DNA of 64,000 bases from Umezawaea tangerina (GTDB lineage: Bacteria; Actinomycetota; Actinomycetes; Mycobacteriales; Pseudonocardiaceae). Under the pieces are notes generated by a model. The model searched no databases. It saw only the letters and a list, made by a program, of their open reading frames with translations, and was not told where the DNA came from. Of the stretch, positions 1 through 8,445 are shown one piece after another. The stretch's first letter is position 1. Every line of letters begins with the position of its first letter. The stretch covers positions 620,001-684,000 of the forward strand of contig NZ_PVTF01000002.1 of the NCBI RefSeq assembly GCF_003002815.1. The letters run 5' to 3'. The position numbers and the translations under genes are program-made.

Positions 1-134
1 TCGGCGCCATTCTGGTCGTCAGCGACGGCGCGGTCCACAAGCACATCGGCAACATCTTCACCAAGCTCGGACTGCCCACCACGGACGCCGGCCACCGCCG
101 AGTCCTCGCGGTCCTCGCCTACTTGAAGGCGTAG
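1..134 (+). CDS. LuxR-family response regulator, C-terminal fragment
   Basis: Only the last 43 or so codons are inside the window; the gene begins upstream. The frame reads ...[19 protein letters not shown]... and ends in AVLAYLKA followed by TAG. This is the second half of a LuxR/FixJ (GerE) helix-turn-helix: the recognition helix (VS-x-GAV-x-KHI), the NIFTKLGL segment and the usual RVLAVLAYL ending. Proteins with this tail are normally NarL-type response regulators with an N-terminal receiver domain, but the receiver cannot be seen here, so the partner kinase and target are unknown. Confidence 0.85.
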   Translation, partial: GAILVVSDGAVHKHIGNIFTKLGLPTTDAGHRRVLAVLAYLKA

Positions 135-296
135 TCGCCCCCGAGGGCGTAGTCGACCGGTGGAACAGGACCGGTGTCCTCCTTTCGTTCGACCACCGCC
201 CCAGAGGGCGTTCGTCGGCTCCGGATTTGCTCTGGGTCGTGCCGGCGGTAAATGCTTGTCAGGCAAGAACCGGAGGGACAGTCAGAGGTGCGGGCG

Positions 297-1274
297 ATGC
301 GAACGGCTCAGATCGTGCTACCGGACGCCGACGGCCTGGACGCGGCCGTCGCGCTGCTGAAGGCCGACCAGGTGTGCGCGTTCCCCACGGAGACCGTCTA
401 CGGCCTCGGCGCGAACGCCTTGTCCGAGACAGCGATCTCGGAGGTGTACCGGCTGAAGGGCCGCCCCTCCTGGAACCCGCTGATCGTGCACGTCGCCGAC
501 GCCGACATGGCCCGCACCCTCGCCGCGACCTGGCCCGACACCGCCGCCGAACTCGCCCGCCGCTTCTGGCCGGGCCCGCTCACGCTGGTCGTGGACCGCG
601 CCGACCACGTACCGGGGTTCGTCAGCGCCGGGTCGCCCACGGTCGCGATCCGCGTACCCGCGCATCCCGTCGCACTGGCACTGCTCGAAGCATCCGGCCT
701 GCCCTTGGCCGCGCCCAGCGCCAACCGCTCCGAAGGCCTCTCCCCGACCAGCGCCGACCACGTCGTCCGCAGCCTCCCCGACGTCCCCATGGTCCTCGAC
801 GGAGGCCGCTGCCAGTTCGGCCTAGAGTCCACCGTGGTCGACGTCAGCCACGGCACCCCCCGCCTCCTCCGCCCCGGCGCCCTGTCCGTGGCGGACATCC
901 GCGCCGCTGTGGGCGACATCGACGTCCCCGAGGAAAGCACCCCCGCCCCAGGACCGGTCCTGTCCCCCGGCATGGGCAAACGCCACTACGCACCGCGCGC
1001 CCGCGTCGTCCTCGTGCCCACCCTCGACACCGCGGCACTGCGCCACCTGGGCCCTCAGCTCGGAATCCTCACCCACCTCCCCGTGAACGACACCATCAAC
1101 CAGGACACACGCGTCGAACTGCTCCCCGCCGACCCCAGCGGCTACGGCACCGAGCTCTACGCCGCCCTGCACCGCCTCGACGAAAGCGGCGTCCACACCA
1201 TCGCCGTCCTCACCCCACCAGACGACGAAGACTGGCTGGCCGTCCGCGACCGCCTAGGCCGAGCAGTAGCCTGA
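297..1274 (+). CDS. sua5: L-threonylcarbamoyladenylate synthase (Sua5/YrdC family)
   Basis: The 325-residue protein matches the long Sua5 form of the enzyme that makes threonylcarbamoyl-AMP from threonine, bicarbonate and ATP for the t6A modification of ANN-decoding tRNAs. The YrdC core covers about residues 1-205, with the family landmarks FPTETVYGLG (29-38), KGRPSWNPL (54-62) and APSANRS. A linker SPGMGKRHYAP leads to the C-terminal Sua5 domain (about 225-325). I chose the ATG at 297 because AGAGG lies 8 bases upstream and MRTAQIVL aligns with family starts; an in-frame GTG at 288, preceded by GGAGGG, is the alternative. In many actinobacteria this gene sits near prmC and the atp genes, but here it stands alone next to an IS remnant. 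Confidence 0.93.
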   Translation: MRTAQIVLPDADGLDAAVALLKADQVCAFPTETVYGLGANALSETAISEVYRLKGRPSWNPLIVHVADADMARTLAATWPDTAAELARRFWPGPLTLVVDRADHVPGFVSAGSPTVAIRVPAHPVALALLEASGLPLAAPSANRSEGLSPTSADHVVRSLPDVPMVLDGGRCQFGLESTVVDVSHGTPRLLRPGALSVADIRAAVGDIDVPEESTPAPGPVLSPGMGKRHYAPRARVVLVPTLDTAALRHLGPQLGILTHLPVNDTINQDTRVELLPADPSGYGTELYAALHRLDESGVHTIAVLTPPDDEDWLAVRDRLGRAVA

Positions 1275-1338
1275 CCCGCCTGACCTAATGGGGTGATCGG
1301 CAGACGAACTCCTTGAGCGGGGACGTCACCCCTCCGAT

Positions 1339-1962
1339 GTGGCGGAGGTGCCGAAGCCGTGGCTGGTCGATGACGAGTTATGGGACCTGGTCGAACCACT
1401 GATCCCGGTGCCACCACGCCAGACCCGCAACCCCGGCCGGAAGCGATTACCGGATCGTCTGTGCCTGCAAGGCATCCTGTTCCTCCTGCACACCCCACCC
1501 CCTGGGAGCACCTACCCCAGGGGGTGGGGTTCGGATCGGACATGACCTGCTGGCGGCGACTGCGGGACTGGAGCGAGGCCGGAGTCTGGCAACGCCTGCA
1601 CGAGGTCATGCTCACCGAACTCCGCGAGGCCGACCGGATCGACTGGTCCCGCGCGGTCGTGGACTCCTCCCACGTGAGGGCGCTAAAAAGAAGCCGTGTA
1701 TCGGCCCGAGCCCGGTCGACCGCGGACGTGCCGGCTCCAAGCACCACCTGATCACCGACGGTGAAGGCATCCCGCTGGCGGTGATCCTCACCGCTGGCAA
1801 CAGGCACGACATCACGCAACTACTACCCCTGGTCGACGCGATCCCGCCGGTACGCGGCAAGCACGGCTACGCATCCGCTGGGAACGCCGTGCCGACATCC
1901 ACCAAGCGTTCCCTGAGCTGGCCTGCGTGCTGATCTGCTACCGGCGCCTCCACGCATTTTGA
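1339..1962 (+). pseudogene. Decayed IS5-type (IS427-like) transposase
   Basis: Three frames together spell an IS5-family transposase. The N-terminal part from a GTG at 1339 reads PWLVDDELWDLVEPLIP and NPGRKRLPDR. A second frame gives GFGSDMTCWRRLRDW and VVDSSHVRALK, which holds the first catalytic Asp. After an A-rich slip site (CTAAAAAG near 1682) a third frame gives GPSPVDRGRAGSKHHLITD. Near 1865 the sequence jumps straight to RWERRADIHQAF and a stop at 1960. The segment with the second Asp and the catalytic Glu (the YADRGYD and VVERTFAW region of intact relatives, about 60 residues) is missing, so the gene is dead. The slip at AAAAAG may be the natural programmed -1 frameshift of this group, while the first frame break near 1500 coincides with a perfect hairpin. 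No terminal inverted repeats were recognised. Confidence 0.85.
1492..1530. repeat. Perfect 15-bp inverted repeat inside the IS remnant
   Basis: The left arm at 1492-1506 (ACCCCACCCCCTGGG) is the exact reverse complement of 1516-1530, with a 9-base loop. It sits at the first frame break of the transposase, where intact relatives encode a GLPWE(F/L)LPQELGFGSG-like stretch. The natural right arm is that coding sequence, so the left arm looks like a local templated (hairpin-copied) mutation that destroyed the frame. Confidence 0.7.
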
Positions 1963-2033
1963 TAGGAGGCCTAAAGGTCCTTGCACTCGGCCGCTCATTC
2001 AGCGCTGGTCACCCGCTCCTCACTCCGCAGCTG

Positions 2034-2816
2034 TCACCCCTCCACCACCTGCAGGTCGACGTCGTGCTCCTGGCACCACCGCGTCACGTCGTCGGTAGCT
2101 CGCTCGGTGACGATCATGTCCACCCGGTCCAGTGAGCACACCGTCACGAAGTCGCTCGTGCCGAACTTGCTGCTGTCCATCGGAACCACCACCCGCCGAG
2201 CCCGGTCGATGACGGTCCGCTTGATCTGCGCCTCGGACACGTCGGCGACGCTGATGCCGTCCTCGGTAAGCCCACTCGCCCCGACGAACGCGATGTCGAC
2301 CGTGAAGCGGGTCAGGTTGTCCAACGCGACCGGACCCACCAGCGAACCCCCGAGCGGCCTGATCTGACCACCGATCAGGGTGTGCCGGACACCCGGCCGG
2401 TCCGCCACCAGGTTCGCCACGCCGAGCGCGTTGGTGAGGACGTTGACGTCGAGGTGGTCGAGCCCGCTCGCGATCCCCTCCACCGTCGTCCCGGAGTCGA
2501 GGAACACCGACTCGCCGGGCACGATCTCGTCCCGGCACGCCTGCGCGATCAGCTCCTTGGCATCCCGGTGGCGCTGCCCCCGGTCGTGCACGTTCACCTC
2601 GATCCGCCCGTGGTACGCGATCGCGCCACCGTGCGTACGCCGGAGCAGCTGCCGACGCTGCAACTCGTCGAGGTCCTTGCGGATGGTCGGTTCCGTCACG
2701 CCGAGCGACTCGACGAGCTCGGCCAACCGCACCCGGCCTTGGGCCGCGACGACATCGGCGATCCGCTGCCGCCGCTCCTCGGCGAAGACGGGCTGCTCCT
2801 TGGGCATGGTCGACAC
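2034..2816 (-). CDS. DeoR/GlpR-family sugar-responsive transcriptional regulator
   Basis: This 260-residue protein has a DeoR winged helix at residues 15-70 (ERRQRI, LAELVESLGVTEPTIRKDLDEL, THGGA) followed by the DeoR sensor domain, which binds phosphosugars in characterised members. Landmarks are LDSGTTVEGIA, the VLTN motif, LIGGQIRPLGGSLVG and the DIAFVGASGL stretch. It is the last gene of a minus-strand run after hydrolase, isomerase and Gfo/Idh genes and probably controls them and the ROK gene through the repeats near 5554-5621. The GTG at 2816 has GGAGGG 8 bases upstream, inside the end of the previous gene. An ATG three codons later (2807) and one at 2852 are alternatives. Confidence 0.88.
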   Translation of the reverse strand: MSTMPKEQPVFAEERRQRIADVVAAQGRVRLAELVESLGVTEPTIRKDLDELQRRQLLRRTHGGAIAYHGRIEVNVHDRGQRHRDAKELIAQACRDEIVPGESVFLDSGTTVEGIASGLDHLDVNVLTNALGVANLVADRPGVRHTLIGGQIRPLGGSLVGPVALDNLTRFTVDIAFVGASGLTEDGISVADVSEAQIKRTVIDRARRVVVPMDSSKFGTSDFVTVCSLDRVDMIVTERATDDVTRWCQEHDVDLQVVEG

Positions 2817-2821
2817 TGTAG

Positions 2822-3622
2822 TTACCCTCCTCCCCTTGTCCGGCCACGACACAACGCCGCGGCAACCTCCCGCTGGACGGCCGACTGGTGTTCCGCGGGA
2901 TCCGGCATCTTGCGCGGAACGCCCACCAACCGAGCGCCGGGAATCCAGTCGGCCAGCGTCCTGGCCGCCGACTCCGGGTGCACCGGGTCATCGGGGGCGG
3001 CGATCACGACGGTGTCCACCCCTAGACCCGCATAGGCGTCCCGTTCGGCCAACGGCAAGTCGTTCGGCAGGGCATCGAGTACCCCAGCCCGCCCAACCGC
3101 GTCCGGACGACCGAACTGTCCGACCAGCGACATGGCCATCGCCGGTGCCGCGGCTTCCACCGCCCGGTACTCGGGCGTGCGCACGAACGCCTCCCGCCCC
3201 GCCTCGGCACCATGGGTCTCCAGCAGCCGCGCGATCTGCCGGAACGGAGCGAGGTTCGGCGCCGGACGCACGTCGAGCCACGCCGGTCGCACCAGCACCA
3301 ACCGCTCGACCAGATCCGGCCGGGCCACCGCCAGCGCCACAGCGATCCCCGCCCCCATCGAAACCCCGACCACCGCCAGCTTCCCCCGAGGCCGCAAGGC
3401 ATCCAGGAGATCCGCCACCAAGCCGGCGAACCCGGCGAACGTGACCGGCTCACCCGCGACCAGGTCGGTGTCGCCGTGACCGGGCAGGTCCGGCGCGATC
3501 CGGGTCGCCTCAAAGCCGTCCGGCAGCAACCCCAGCGCCTGCCGCCTATCCCCGCCGAGACCGTGGAGAAGCAGCACCGGCGGACCGGCCCCGGTGACCT
3601 CGTACGCGATCGACGGCTTCAT
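2822..3622 (-). CDS. Alpha/beta-fold hydrolase
   Basis: The 266-residue protein has the compact alpha/beta-hydrolase layout: an oxyanion-hole HGLGG at 20-24, PDLPGHG at 44-50 and a nucleophile elbow GVSMG with Ser88. A likely acid is in the APDDPVHP segment and a likely histidine lies near the C-terminus (AEHQS). It resembles the esterase/lactonase/dienelactone-hydrolase group, and substrate cannot be told from sequence. Its ATG overlaps the stop of the upstream isomerase gene by four bases (ATGA), and its end holds the Shine-Dalgarno sequence of the DeoR gene, so the three are translationally coupled. In a sugar operon a lactone or acylated-sugar hydrolase is a fair guess. Confidence 0.85.
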   Translation of the reverse strand: MKPSIAYEVTGAGPPVLLLHGLGGDRRQALGLLPDGFEATRIAPDLPGHGDTDLVAGEPVTFAGFAGLVADLLDALRPRGKLAVVGVSMGAGIAVALAVARPDLVERLVLVRPAWLDVRPAPNLAPFRQIARLLETHGAEAGREAFVRTPEYRAVEAAAPAMAMSLVGQFGRPDAVGRAGVLDALPNDLPLAERDAYAGLGVDTVVIAAPDDPVHPESAARTLADWIPGARLVGVPRKMPDPAEHQSAVQREVAAALCRGRTRGGG

Positions 3623-4473
3623 CGGACACCCGCCTCAGAGTGCCAGCGGAGCAGGTCGGCGTGCACGCGGGCCGCATCGGCTTCGGACGCGTCCTGGACG
3701 ATCACCGGAACCGGGGCGACCGCGGCCAACTGGGCGAACAGCGCCGGGTAATCCATCAGCCCCGCACCCGCCGCGGAGTAGCCGGACTCGACGACGTCCT
3801 TGGCCTGCACGCCGATCACGCGCCCACCGAACAAATCGATCGCCTCGCCGATGACCTCGTCCTGTCTCCCCACCGTCAACGGGGTGAGCAGGTTCGCCGG
3901 GTCGAGCACGATGCCGACCGGCGCGTCGACACCCAGCTCCTCCAGCAACCGTGCGGCCGCCGGGCCGTCCCGGATCACGTTGCCGCGCTCCGGCTCCACC
4001 CCGAGCCGGACGCCCGCGCTGCGAGCGGCCTCCAGCAACGGGTCAAGTGTGCGTCGCAGATGGGCCCAGGCTTCCGGAGCGGCGTTGTCGGGGTGGGCTC
4101 GCCACATGTTGTCCGGATCGCGGGTACCGGTGCACAACGTGACGACGTCCGCGCCCAGCTCACCGACCAGACCGATCAGCCGAACCGCCTGCCTGGTCTG
4201 CCGCTCACGCAGGTCGGTGTCGGGGTGAATCGCGTTGAAGGTCGCCGACACGCTGGGGATGGCCAGTCCTTCCGCGTCGAAGGCGGCCCGCACCTCGGGG
4301 AACCGGACGTCCTCGACATCGGCGGCCAGTGTGGACAGTCCGACAGCGGCGAAGTTCCAATGCGCCAAGGCATAACCGGCTCCGGCTACGGCGGCCGCGA
4401 CCTCCGCCGGGGTCTCACGACGGAACGTGCGGGCGAAGATCCCCAGCCGAGGAGCGAGGTCGGTGGCGCTCAC
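3619..4473 (-). CDS. Sugar phosphate isomerase/epimerase-type TIM-barrel protein
   Basis: This 284-residue protein belongs to the AP-endonuclease-2-like TIM-barrel family that includes IolE/IolI and hydroxypyruvate isomerases. The barrel is visible through ALAHWNFAA, SVSATFNAIHPD, VVTLCTGTRDP, LGVEPERGNV (a metal-binding Glu strand), GIVLDPANLL and VIGVQAKDVV. It probably isomerises or dehydrates a keto-sugar. The GTG start at 4473 overlaps the stop of the Gfo/Idh gene (GTGA), a strong sign of one operon. The pairing with a Gfo/Idh oxidoreductase is the common arrangement in inositol, aminosugar and glycoside-oxidation operons. Confidence 0.85.
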   Translation of the reverse strand: MSATDLAPRLGIFARTFRRETPAEVAAAVAGAGYALAHWNFAAVGLSTLAADVEDVRFPEVRAAFDAEGLAIPSVSATFNAIHPDTDLRERQTRQAVRLIGLVGELGADVVTLCTGTRDPDNMWRAHPDNAAPEAWAHLRRTLDPLLEAARSAGVRLGVEPERGNVIRDGPAAARLLEELGVDAPVGIVLDPANLLTPLTVGRQDEVIGEAIDLFGGRVIGVQAKDVVESGYSAAGAGLMDYPALFAQLAAVAPVPVIVQDASEADAARVHADLLRWHSEAGVR

Positions 4474-5504
4474 AGCTTCACCTCCGCGCCGGACTCGACG
4501 GCCGCCGCCGTGGCCTCGATGAGCCGGATCGCACGGACTCCGTCGTGCACGTCCGGGACCGGCGAGCCGCCGTCCCGGATCGTGCGGGCGAACGCCTCGA
4601 GCTGCCGTTCGTAGGCGTCTCCGTCGGTGAGCTCCGGGACCGTCGTGAGGCCGTCGGCATAGGCGTGCACGGTGGAGGCGCGACGGTAGAACGGGAAGTG
4701 GGTGTCGACCCGGACCGTGCCCGCGGAGCCGAACACCTCGATGCCCTCGGTCGGCACGCCGGGCACGTCGACGGTGATGCTGATGGTGCCGACCGCCCCT
4801 GCCGCCGTGGTCAGCAGGGCCTGCCAGGTCTGGTCCTTGCCGTCCTCGCGGTGCCGGGCGACCACGCTGGAGACGTCGCCGAGCAGGTAGCGGACCGTGT
4901 CGAAGACGTGCGCGCCATGGGTGGCAAGCAGGTAGCGGCGGCGGTCCGCCTTGAACCCCGCCTCCACCTGGCGGGCCGCCAAGTCCGCGTGGACGTGCGG
5001 GAACAACGTCGCCTCGATGCCTGGACGCAGGTCGCCGATGCGGTACCAAGCGTTGAACGAGCGCACCTCGCCGAGGCGTTCGGCCACGAACCGCCCGGCG
5101 AACCGCACACCCTGGTCGTGCCTCTTCATGGCGCCGACCTGGAGCACCAGTCCTGTCCGGTCGACGAGGTCGGCCAAGGCCTCCGCCTCCGCGACCGTCG
5201 AGGCGAGCGGTTTCTCCACCAGGACATGCTTTCCGGCCGCCAGCGCCTCAGCGGCGATCGAGTGGTGGAACCGGTCGGGCGCGGCGACGATCACCGCGTC
5301 GACCGATGGATCGGTGAACACCTCCCGCTGGTCGGTGTGCGCCGACGGCACGCCGTAGCGCCGAGCCACCGCGCGGGCCACGCCCCCGCTCGGGTCGCAG
5401 ACCGCGACGAGGTCGATGCCGTCCGCCTTCTCGAGGGCGGGCAGGTGCGCCACCTGGGCGATCCGACCGCAGCCGATCAGGGCCACCCGAACGGTGTCCG
5501 CCAT
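4470..5504 (-). CDS. Gfo/Idh/MocA-family oxidoreductase
   Basis: This is an NAD(P)-dependent sugar or inositol dehydrogenase-like protein of 344 residues, the usual family length. The Rossmann motif ALIGCGRIA starts at residue 8, and the hallmark EKP (97-99, in VLVEKPL) marks the substrate/cofactor junction. The C-terminal half has the family sheet, with the conserved GAHVFDTVRYLLGD segment. ATG 5504 is preceded by GGAGGG at good spacing. It is the first gene of a four-gene minus-strand operon (this gene, isomerase, hydrolase, DeoR) that diverges from a ROK kinase. The substrate is unknown; inositols, glucosides and aminosugars are all used in this family. Confidence 0.92.
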   Translation of the reverse strand: MADTVRVALIGCGRIAQVAHLPALEKADGIDLVAVCDPSGGVARAVARRYGVPSAHTDQREVFTDPSVDAVIVAAPDRFHHSIAAEALAAGKHVLVEKPLASTVAEAEALADLVDRTGLVLQVGAMKRHDQGVRFAGRFVAERLGEVRSFNAWYRIGDLRPGIEATLFPHVHADLAARQVEAGFKADRRRYLLATHGAHVFDTVRYLLGDVSSVVARHREDGKDQTWQALLTTAAGAVGTISITVDVPGVPTEGIEVFGSAGTVRVDTHFPFYRRASTVHAYADGLTTVPELTDGDAYERQLEAFARTIRDGGSPVPDVHDGVRAIRLIEATAAAVESGAEVKL

Positions 5505-5538
5505 GTCCCCTCCTTCCGGTGTCATCCGAACATCCCCC

Positions 5539-5621
5539 TTGACAGCTTCGCTTGTTTCCTGTTTCGTGCCACTAGTCAACCAAATCGAAAGCATCCGTGT
5601 CAACACGAACGAAACCGAAAA
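5539..5621. promoter_or_regulatory. Divergent promoter with repeated GTTTC/CGAAA boxes, probable DeoR operator
   Basis: Between the divergent Gfo/Idh and ROK genes are GTTTC at 5554-5558 and 5561-5565, TCGAAA at 5585-5590, CGAAAC at 5610-5615 and CGAAAA at 5616-5621. The first pair are inverted copies of the last pair. DeoR-type repressors typically bind such AT-richer repeats across a loop. A TTGACA hexamer at 5539-5544 could be a -35 element for the ROK gene. Confidence 0.5.
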
Positions 5622-5637
5622 CCGGAAGGTGGCCATC

Positions 5638-6537
5638 ATGAGCGCACTGGGACTCGACGTGGGCGGCACCAAGATCGCGGCCGGGCTGGTCGGCCTCGAC
5701 GGCAGCGCGGCCGAGGTCACCACCACCCCTACCGCGGGATCGGGCCAGGCGGTCGTCGACCAGATCACCGGGATCATCGACGAGTACCGGACCGCGCATC
5801 CGGTGACGTCCGTGGGTCTCGTCGTGCCAGGTGGGGTCGACCCGCGGACCGGGGTCGTCGCGGCGGCGTCGAACCTGGGCTGGCGCGACCTGGACCTGCT
5901 CGGCGCTCTCCGCCCTCGACTACCTCCGTCGGTCGCCCTGCACGTCGACAACGACGCGAGCGCCGCCGCATGGGCCGAGCACCGCTTCGGCGGCCACGGG
6001 CAAGGGGACTCGCTCGTGCTCGTCACCGTCGGGACCGGGATCGGTGGCGGCGTGGTCGTCGACGGCCGGGTGGTGCGCGGGGTCTCCGGCGCGGGAGGCG
6101 AGGTCGGCCACCTCCCCCTGCACCCCGGCGGCCGGGCGTGCGAGTGCGGGTCGAGCGGCTGCTGGGAGCAGTACGCCAGCGGACGGGCACTGCACCGCGC
6201 CGCGCAGGTGGCGGGCTGGTACACCGAGACCGCCGGACGCGACGTCCTCCGGGCAGCGAGCGCGGGTGACGTGGTGGCGGCCGCCGCGGTCGCCGAGGTG
6301 GCGACCCATCTGGTCCACGGCATCGTGGTGCTGACGGCGGTCCTCGATTCCGCCTTGGTGCTGCTCGGCGGCGGACTGGGGAGCGATCCGCTGTTCCAGC
6401 CTTTCGTGCACGCCGCCGCCTCCGCGGCAACGGTGACCCCACCCCGAAGACGGATCCCGATCCGGCCAGCGTCCCTCGGTGTGCTCGCGGGCGTCATCGG
6501 CGCGGCCGACCTCTCCCGCACGACGACGAGGAGGTGA
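5638..6537 (+). CDS. ROK-family sugar kinase
   Basis: This 299-residue protein has every ROK landmark: phosphate-1 loop LDVGGTK (6-12), catalytic Asp106 in HVDNDAS, GTGIGGGV (132-139), EVGHLPL with zinc-ligand His158, and the zinc cluster CECGSSGCWE (Cys168, 170, 175). It lacks an N-terminal helix-turn-helix, so it is a kinase (glucokinase, N-acetylmannosamine kinase and similar) and not a NagC-type repressor. The ATG at 5638 is preceded by GGAAGG. It is divergent from the Gfo/Idh operon and shares its regulatory region, so it probably phosphorylates the sugar that operon produces, giving the ligand sensed by the DeoR protein. Confidence 0.92.
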   Translation: MSALGLDVGGTKIAAGLVGLDGSAAEVTTTPTAGSGQAVVDQITGIIDEYRTAHPVTSVGLVVPGGVDPRTGVVAAASNLGWRDLDLLGALRPRLPPSVALHVDNDASAAAWAEHRFGGHGQGDSLVLVTVGTGIGGGVVVDGRVVRGVSGAGGEVGHLPLHPGGRACECGSSGCWEQYASGRALHRAAQVAGWYTETAGRDVLRAASAGDVVAAAAVAEVATHLVHGIVVLTAVLDSALVLLGGGLGSDPLFQPFVHAAASAATVTPPRRRIPIRPASLGVLAGVIGAADLSRTTTRR

Positions 6538-6968
6538 CATCAACGGGATCAGCGATGAGCGGCGTCGTAACCATCGCCGGATCCGGGCAGCGACGGGAAA
6601 GACCCGGTCGGGAGCGCCGTCACGTCATCGGTGCGATCCGGTGGCGGGTAGGAACTGAATGGTTGGGTCGTCGGTCTGATCGGATGGAGGCGGCGCAGCC
6701 GGACGCTGTGCCTAGCGTGGATCGCGGGATGGGCGCCCACCCGCGTTCAACCGCCGAACCTCCGGACAACGCCACGCGGTCGAGTGCGGCCTCGGCGGAC
6801 ACCATGTCGTTGCAACCCTCGTACGACGGGCTGACTGTCCGCTGTCCGACCACGGTTCGGGTCGGTGTGATCGATACGAGTGGTCGTGGTGACTACTTGG
6901 CAGGCCCAAGGCACGCGGACGCCCGACCGCGTCGGGGGCCGCGGCCGGGCTTGGTGGGTGGCGCTCTG
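6538..6968. other. Non-coding gap between convergent genes
   Basis: These 430 bases separate the convergent ROK gene and the 97-residue protein gene. I find no frame with recognisable content and no RNA gene. The only structure noted is the terminator-like hairpin at 6921-6950. Confidence 0.6.
6921..6950. terminator. Terminator-like hairpin
   Basis: Arms 6921-6931 and 6940-6950 form an 11-bp GC-rich stem with one A/C mismatch and an 8-base loop. It lies 18 bases past the end of the minus-strand gene and within the convergent gap. There is no T-run, as is common in actinomycetes. Confidence 0.4.
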
Positions 6969-7262
6969 CTACTTGACCAGGGCCACCCGGATCGCGACCC
7001 CGTTCTGCCTGCCGGCGTCGAGGTTGTAGTCGACCGAGACGGTCCAGTTGTTGTTGAACGCGTCGCGCAGCAGGTCGAGCATGCCCTGCCGGACGGGCCG
7101 GTTGCCGTCGTTGCGGAGCTGGAACCCCATCGCCCGGTTGGGCTCCGTGTTGAGCTTGAGGATCGCCTCGGTGTCGAGGAAGTCGGTCGGCGGGCCGAAG
7201 CCGCCGCCGACGTCGTGCACACGAAGGAAAGTGAGCTTCCCAGTGGTCTGCAGCAGTGCCAT
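6969..7262 (-). CDS. Small protein equal to the C-terminal domain of the neighbouring M64 peptidase
   Basis: The 97-residue protein aligns end to end with residues ~295-387 of the M64-type peptidase encoded just upstream. Shared pieces are TTG(K/R)L(T/S)FLRVHD, GFGPP(T/S)DFLD, (N/D)TEP-R-(A)MGFQLR/AFGFQLR, DGN, GMLD-LR-AF and the ending IRVA. About half the positions agree. It lacks the catalytic part, so it is a duplicated, free-standing accessory domain, probably beta-rich and ligand-binding. The ATG at 7262 has AAGGAG 6-8 bases upstream, and the start lies 19 bases after the peptidase stop, so the two are co-transcribed. No signal peptide is visible. Function unknown. Confidence 0.75.
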   Translation of the reverse strand: MALLQTTGKLTFLRVHDVGGGFGPPTDFLDTEAILKLNTEPNRAMGFQLRNDGNRPVRQGMLDLLRDAFNNNWTVSVDYNLDAGRQNGVAIRVALVK

Positions 7263-7281
7263 GTCCATCTCCTTCAACACT

Positions 7282-8445
7282 TCAGGGGAGGTCGGCGACC
7301 CTGATGAGGACGCCGTTGTCGATGCCGGTGCGCCGGTAGTCCAGCCGGACCGGGTGGTTGCGCGCGAAGGCGGTGCGCAGGGTGTCGAGCATGCCCTTGC
7401 GCGCGCCCTCGTTGCCGTCGTCGCGCAACTGGAACCCGAAGGCCCGGCCGGGCTCGGTGTCGAGCCGGACGACGACCTCGACGTCGAGGAAGTCCGACGG
7501 CGGGCCGAACCCGGTGCCCCGGTCGTGCACGCGCAGGAACGACAGCCTGCCGGTGGTCTCCGCCACCAAGGGGAGGAACGGGTTGAGCACCTGGCGGATC
7601 CGCCGGGTGCAGACCGCGCAGTACGGCTTGTCCAGCTCGCGCATCCGACAGGTGAACTGCGGGCGGAAGGCGCCGCAGTGGAAGTGGTCCGCGCCTTCGA
7701 ACGCGCCCACCGCGTTGGCCGGCAACCCGGTGGGCGGGCTCGTCCTCGGGTCGCACTTCGAGCAGTCGGGGTTCGACGTCGTCGGCAGCGGGGTCGACGA
7801 CGCGACGAGGTCCCGCCACTTGAGGGCCGCCCGGTCGATCGTGGTGGTCACGTTCGCCTGCGCGGGCTCCCCCGCCGGGTGCTGGTTGTGGTCGGTCTCC
7901 TTGCCGCAACCCAGGAGGTACTCGTACTCGTCGGCGAGCCCGAACGCGGTGTGCCCCATCTCGTGCAGGGCGATCTCCTCCGCGTCGGTCGCCAGCGAGT
8001 ACACCGCCACTCCCCCGCCGGACCCGCCGTACTTCGTCGAGTTCACCACCACGATGATCATGTGCCATTGCGGCACCTGGGCGCGGGCGACCTCGAACGC
8101 GGTGTTGTTGTTCACCACCAGCAGCCGGTCGATCTTGTCCGAGCAGAACGTCGAGTCGAAGTACGTGGCGGGTGTCGCCCCCGTGCCACCGCACAGCGTC
8201 GGGTCGTCGGCGCCGCTGTCGGTCGACGCGACGTCGACCCGGAACACGTTGATCGCCTGCCTCAGCGTGGAGAACGGAGCGGAGGTCAGGAGCTTGTCCG
8301 TGAACGACTTCACGTCCGCGGCGTACTGGGTGAGCTCCGCCTCCCGGTACCCGTCGCCCATCACCACCAGGTTCCACCGCGTCGCCGGGTCGCCCGCGTC
8401 CACAACCTTGGTGGTCCCGACGACCCTGCCGTCCTTGGTCGTCAC
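7282..8445 (-). CDS. M64 (IgA-peptidase-like) zinc metallopeptidase
   Basis: The 387-residue protein carries a metzincin-like zinc site HEMGHTAFGLADEY beginning at His161 (ligands His161 and His165, catalytic Glu162), in the form typical of family M64. The N-terminal part holds the conserved VVMGDGYRE stretch (28-34), and several paired cysteines (CSKC near 228, PYCAVC near 275) follow the active site. Residues ~295-387 form a separate domain that is duplicated as the next gene. The GTG start at 8445 overlaps the upstream stop (GTGA). No export signal is obvious, which is odd because characterised M64 members act outside the cell. The substrate is unknown. Confidence 0.85.
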   Translation of the reverse strand: MTTKDGRVVGTTKVVDAGDPATRWNLVVMGDGYREAELTQYAADVKSFTDKLLTSAPFSTLRQAINVFRVDVASTDSGADDPTLCGGTGATPATYFDSTFCSDKIDRLLVVNNNTAFEVARAQVPQWHMIIVVVNSTKYGGSGGGVAVYSLATDAEEIALHEMGHTAFGLADEYEYLLGCGKETDHNQHPAGEPAQANVTTTIDRAALKWRDLVASSTPLPTTSNPDCSKCDPRTSPPTGLPANAVGAFEGADHFHCGAFRPQFTCRMRELDKPYCAVCTRRIRQVLNPFLPLVAETTGRLSFLRVHDRGTGFGPPSDFLDVEVVVRLDTEPGRAFGFQLRDDGNEGARKGMLDTLRTAFARNHPVRLDYRRTGIDNGVLIRVADLP

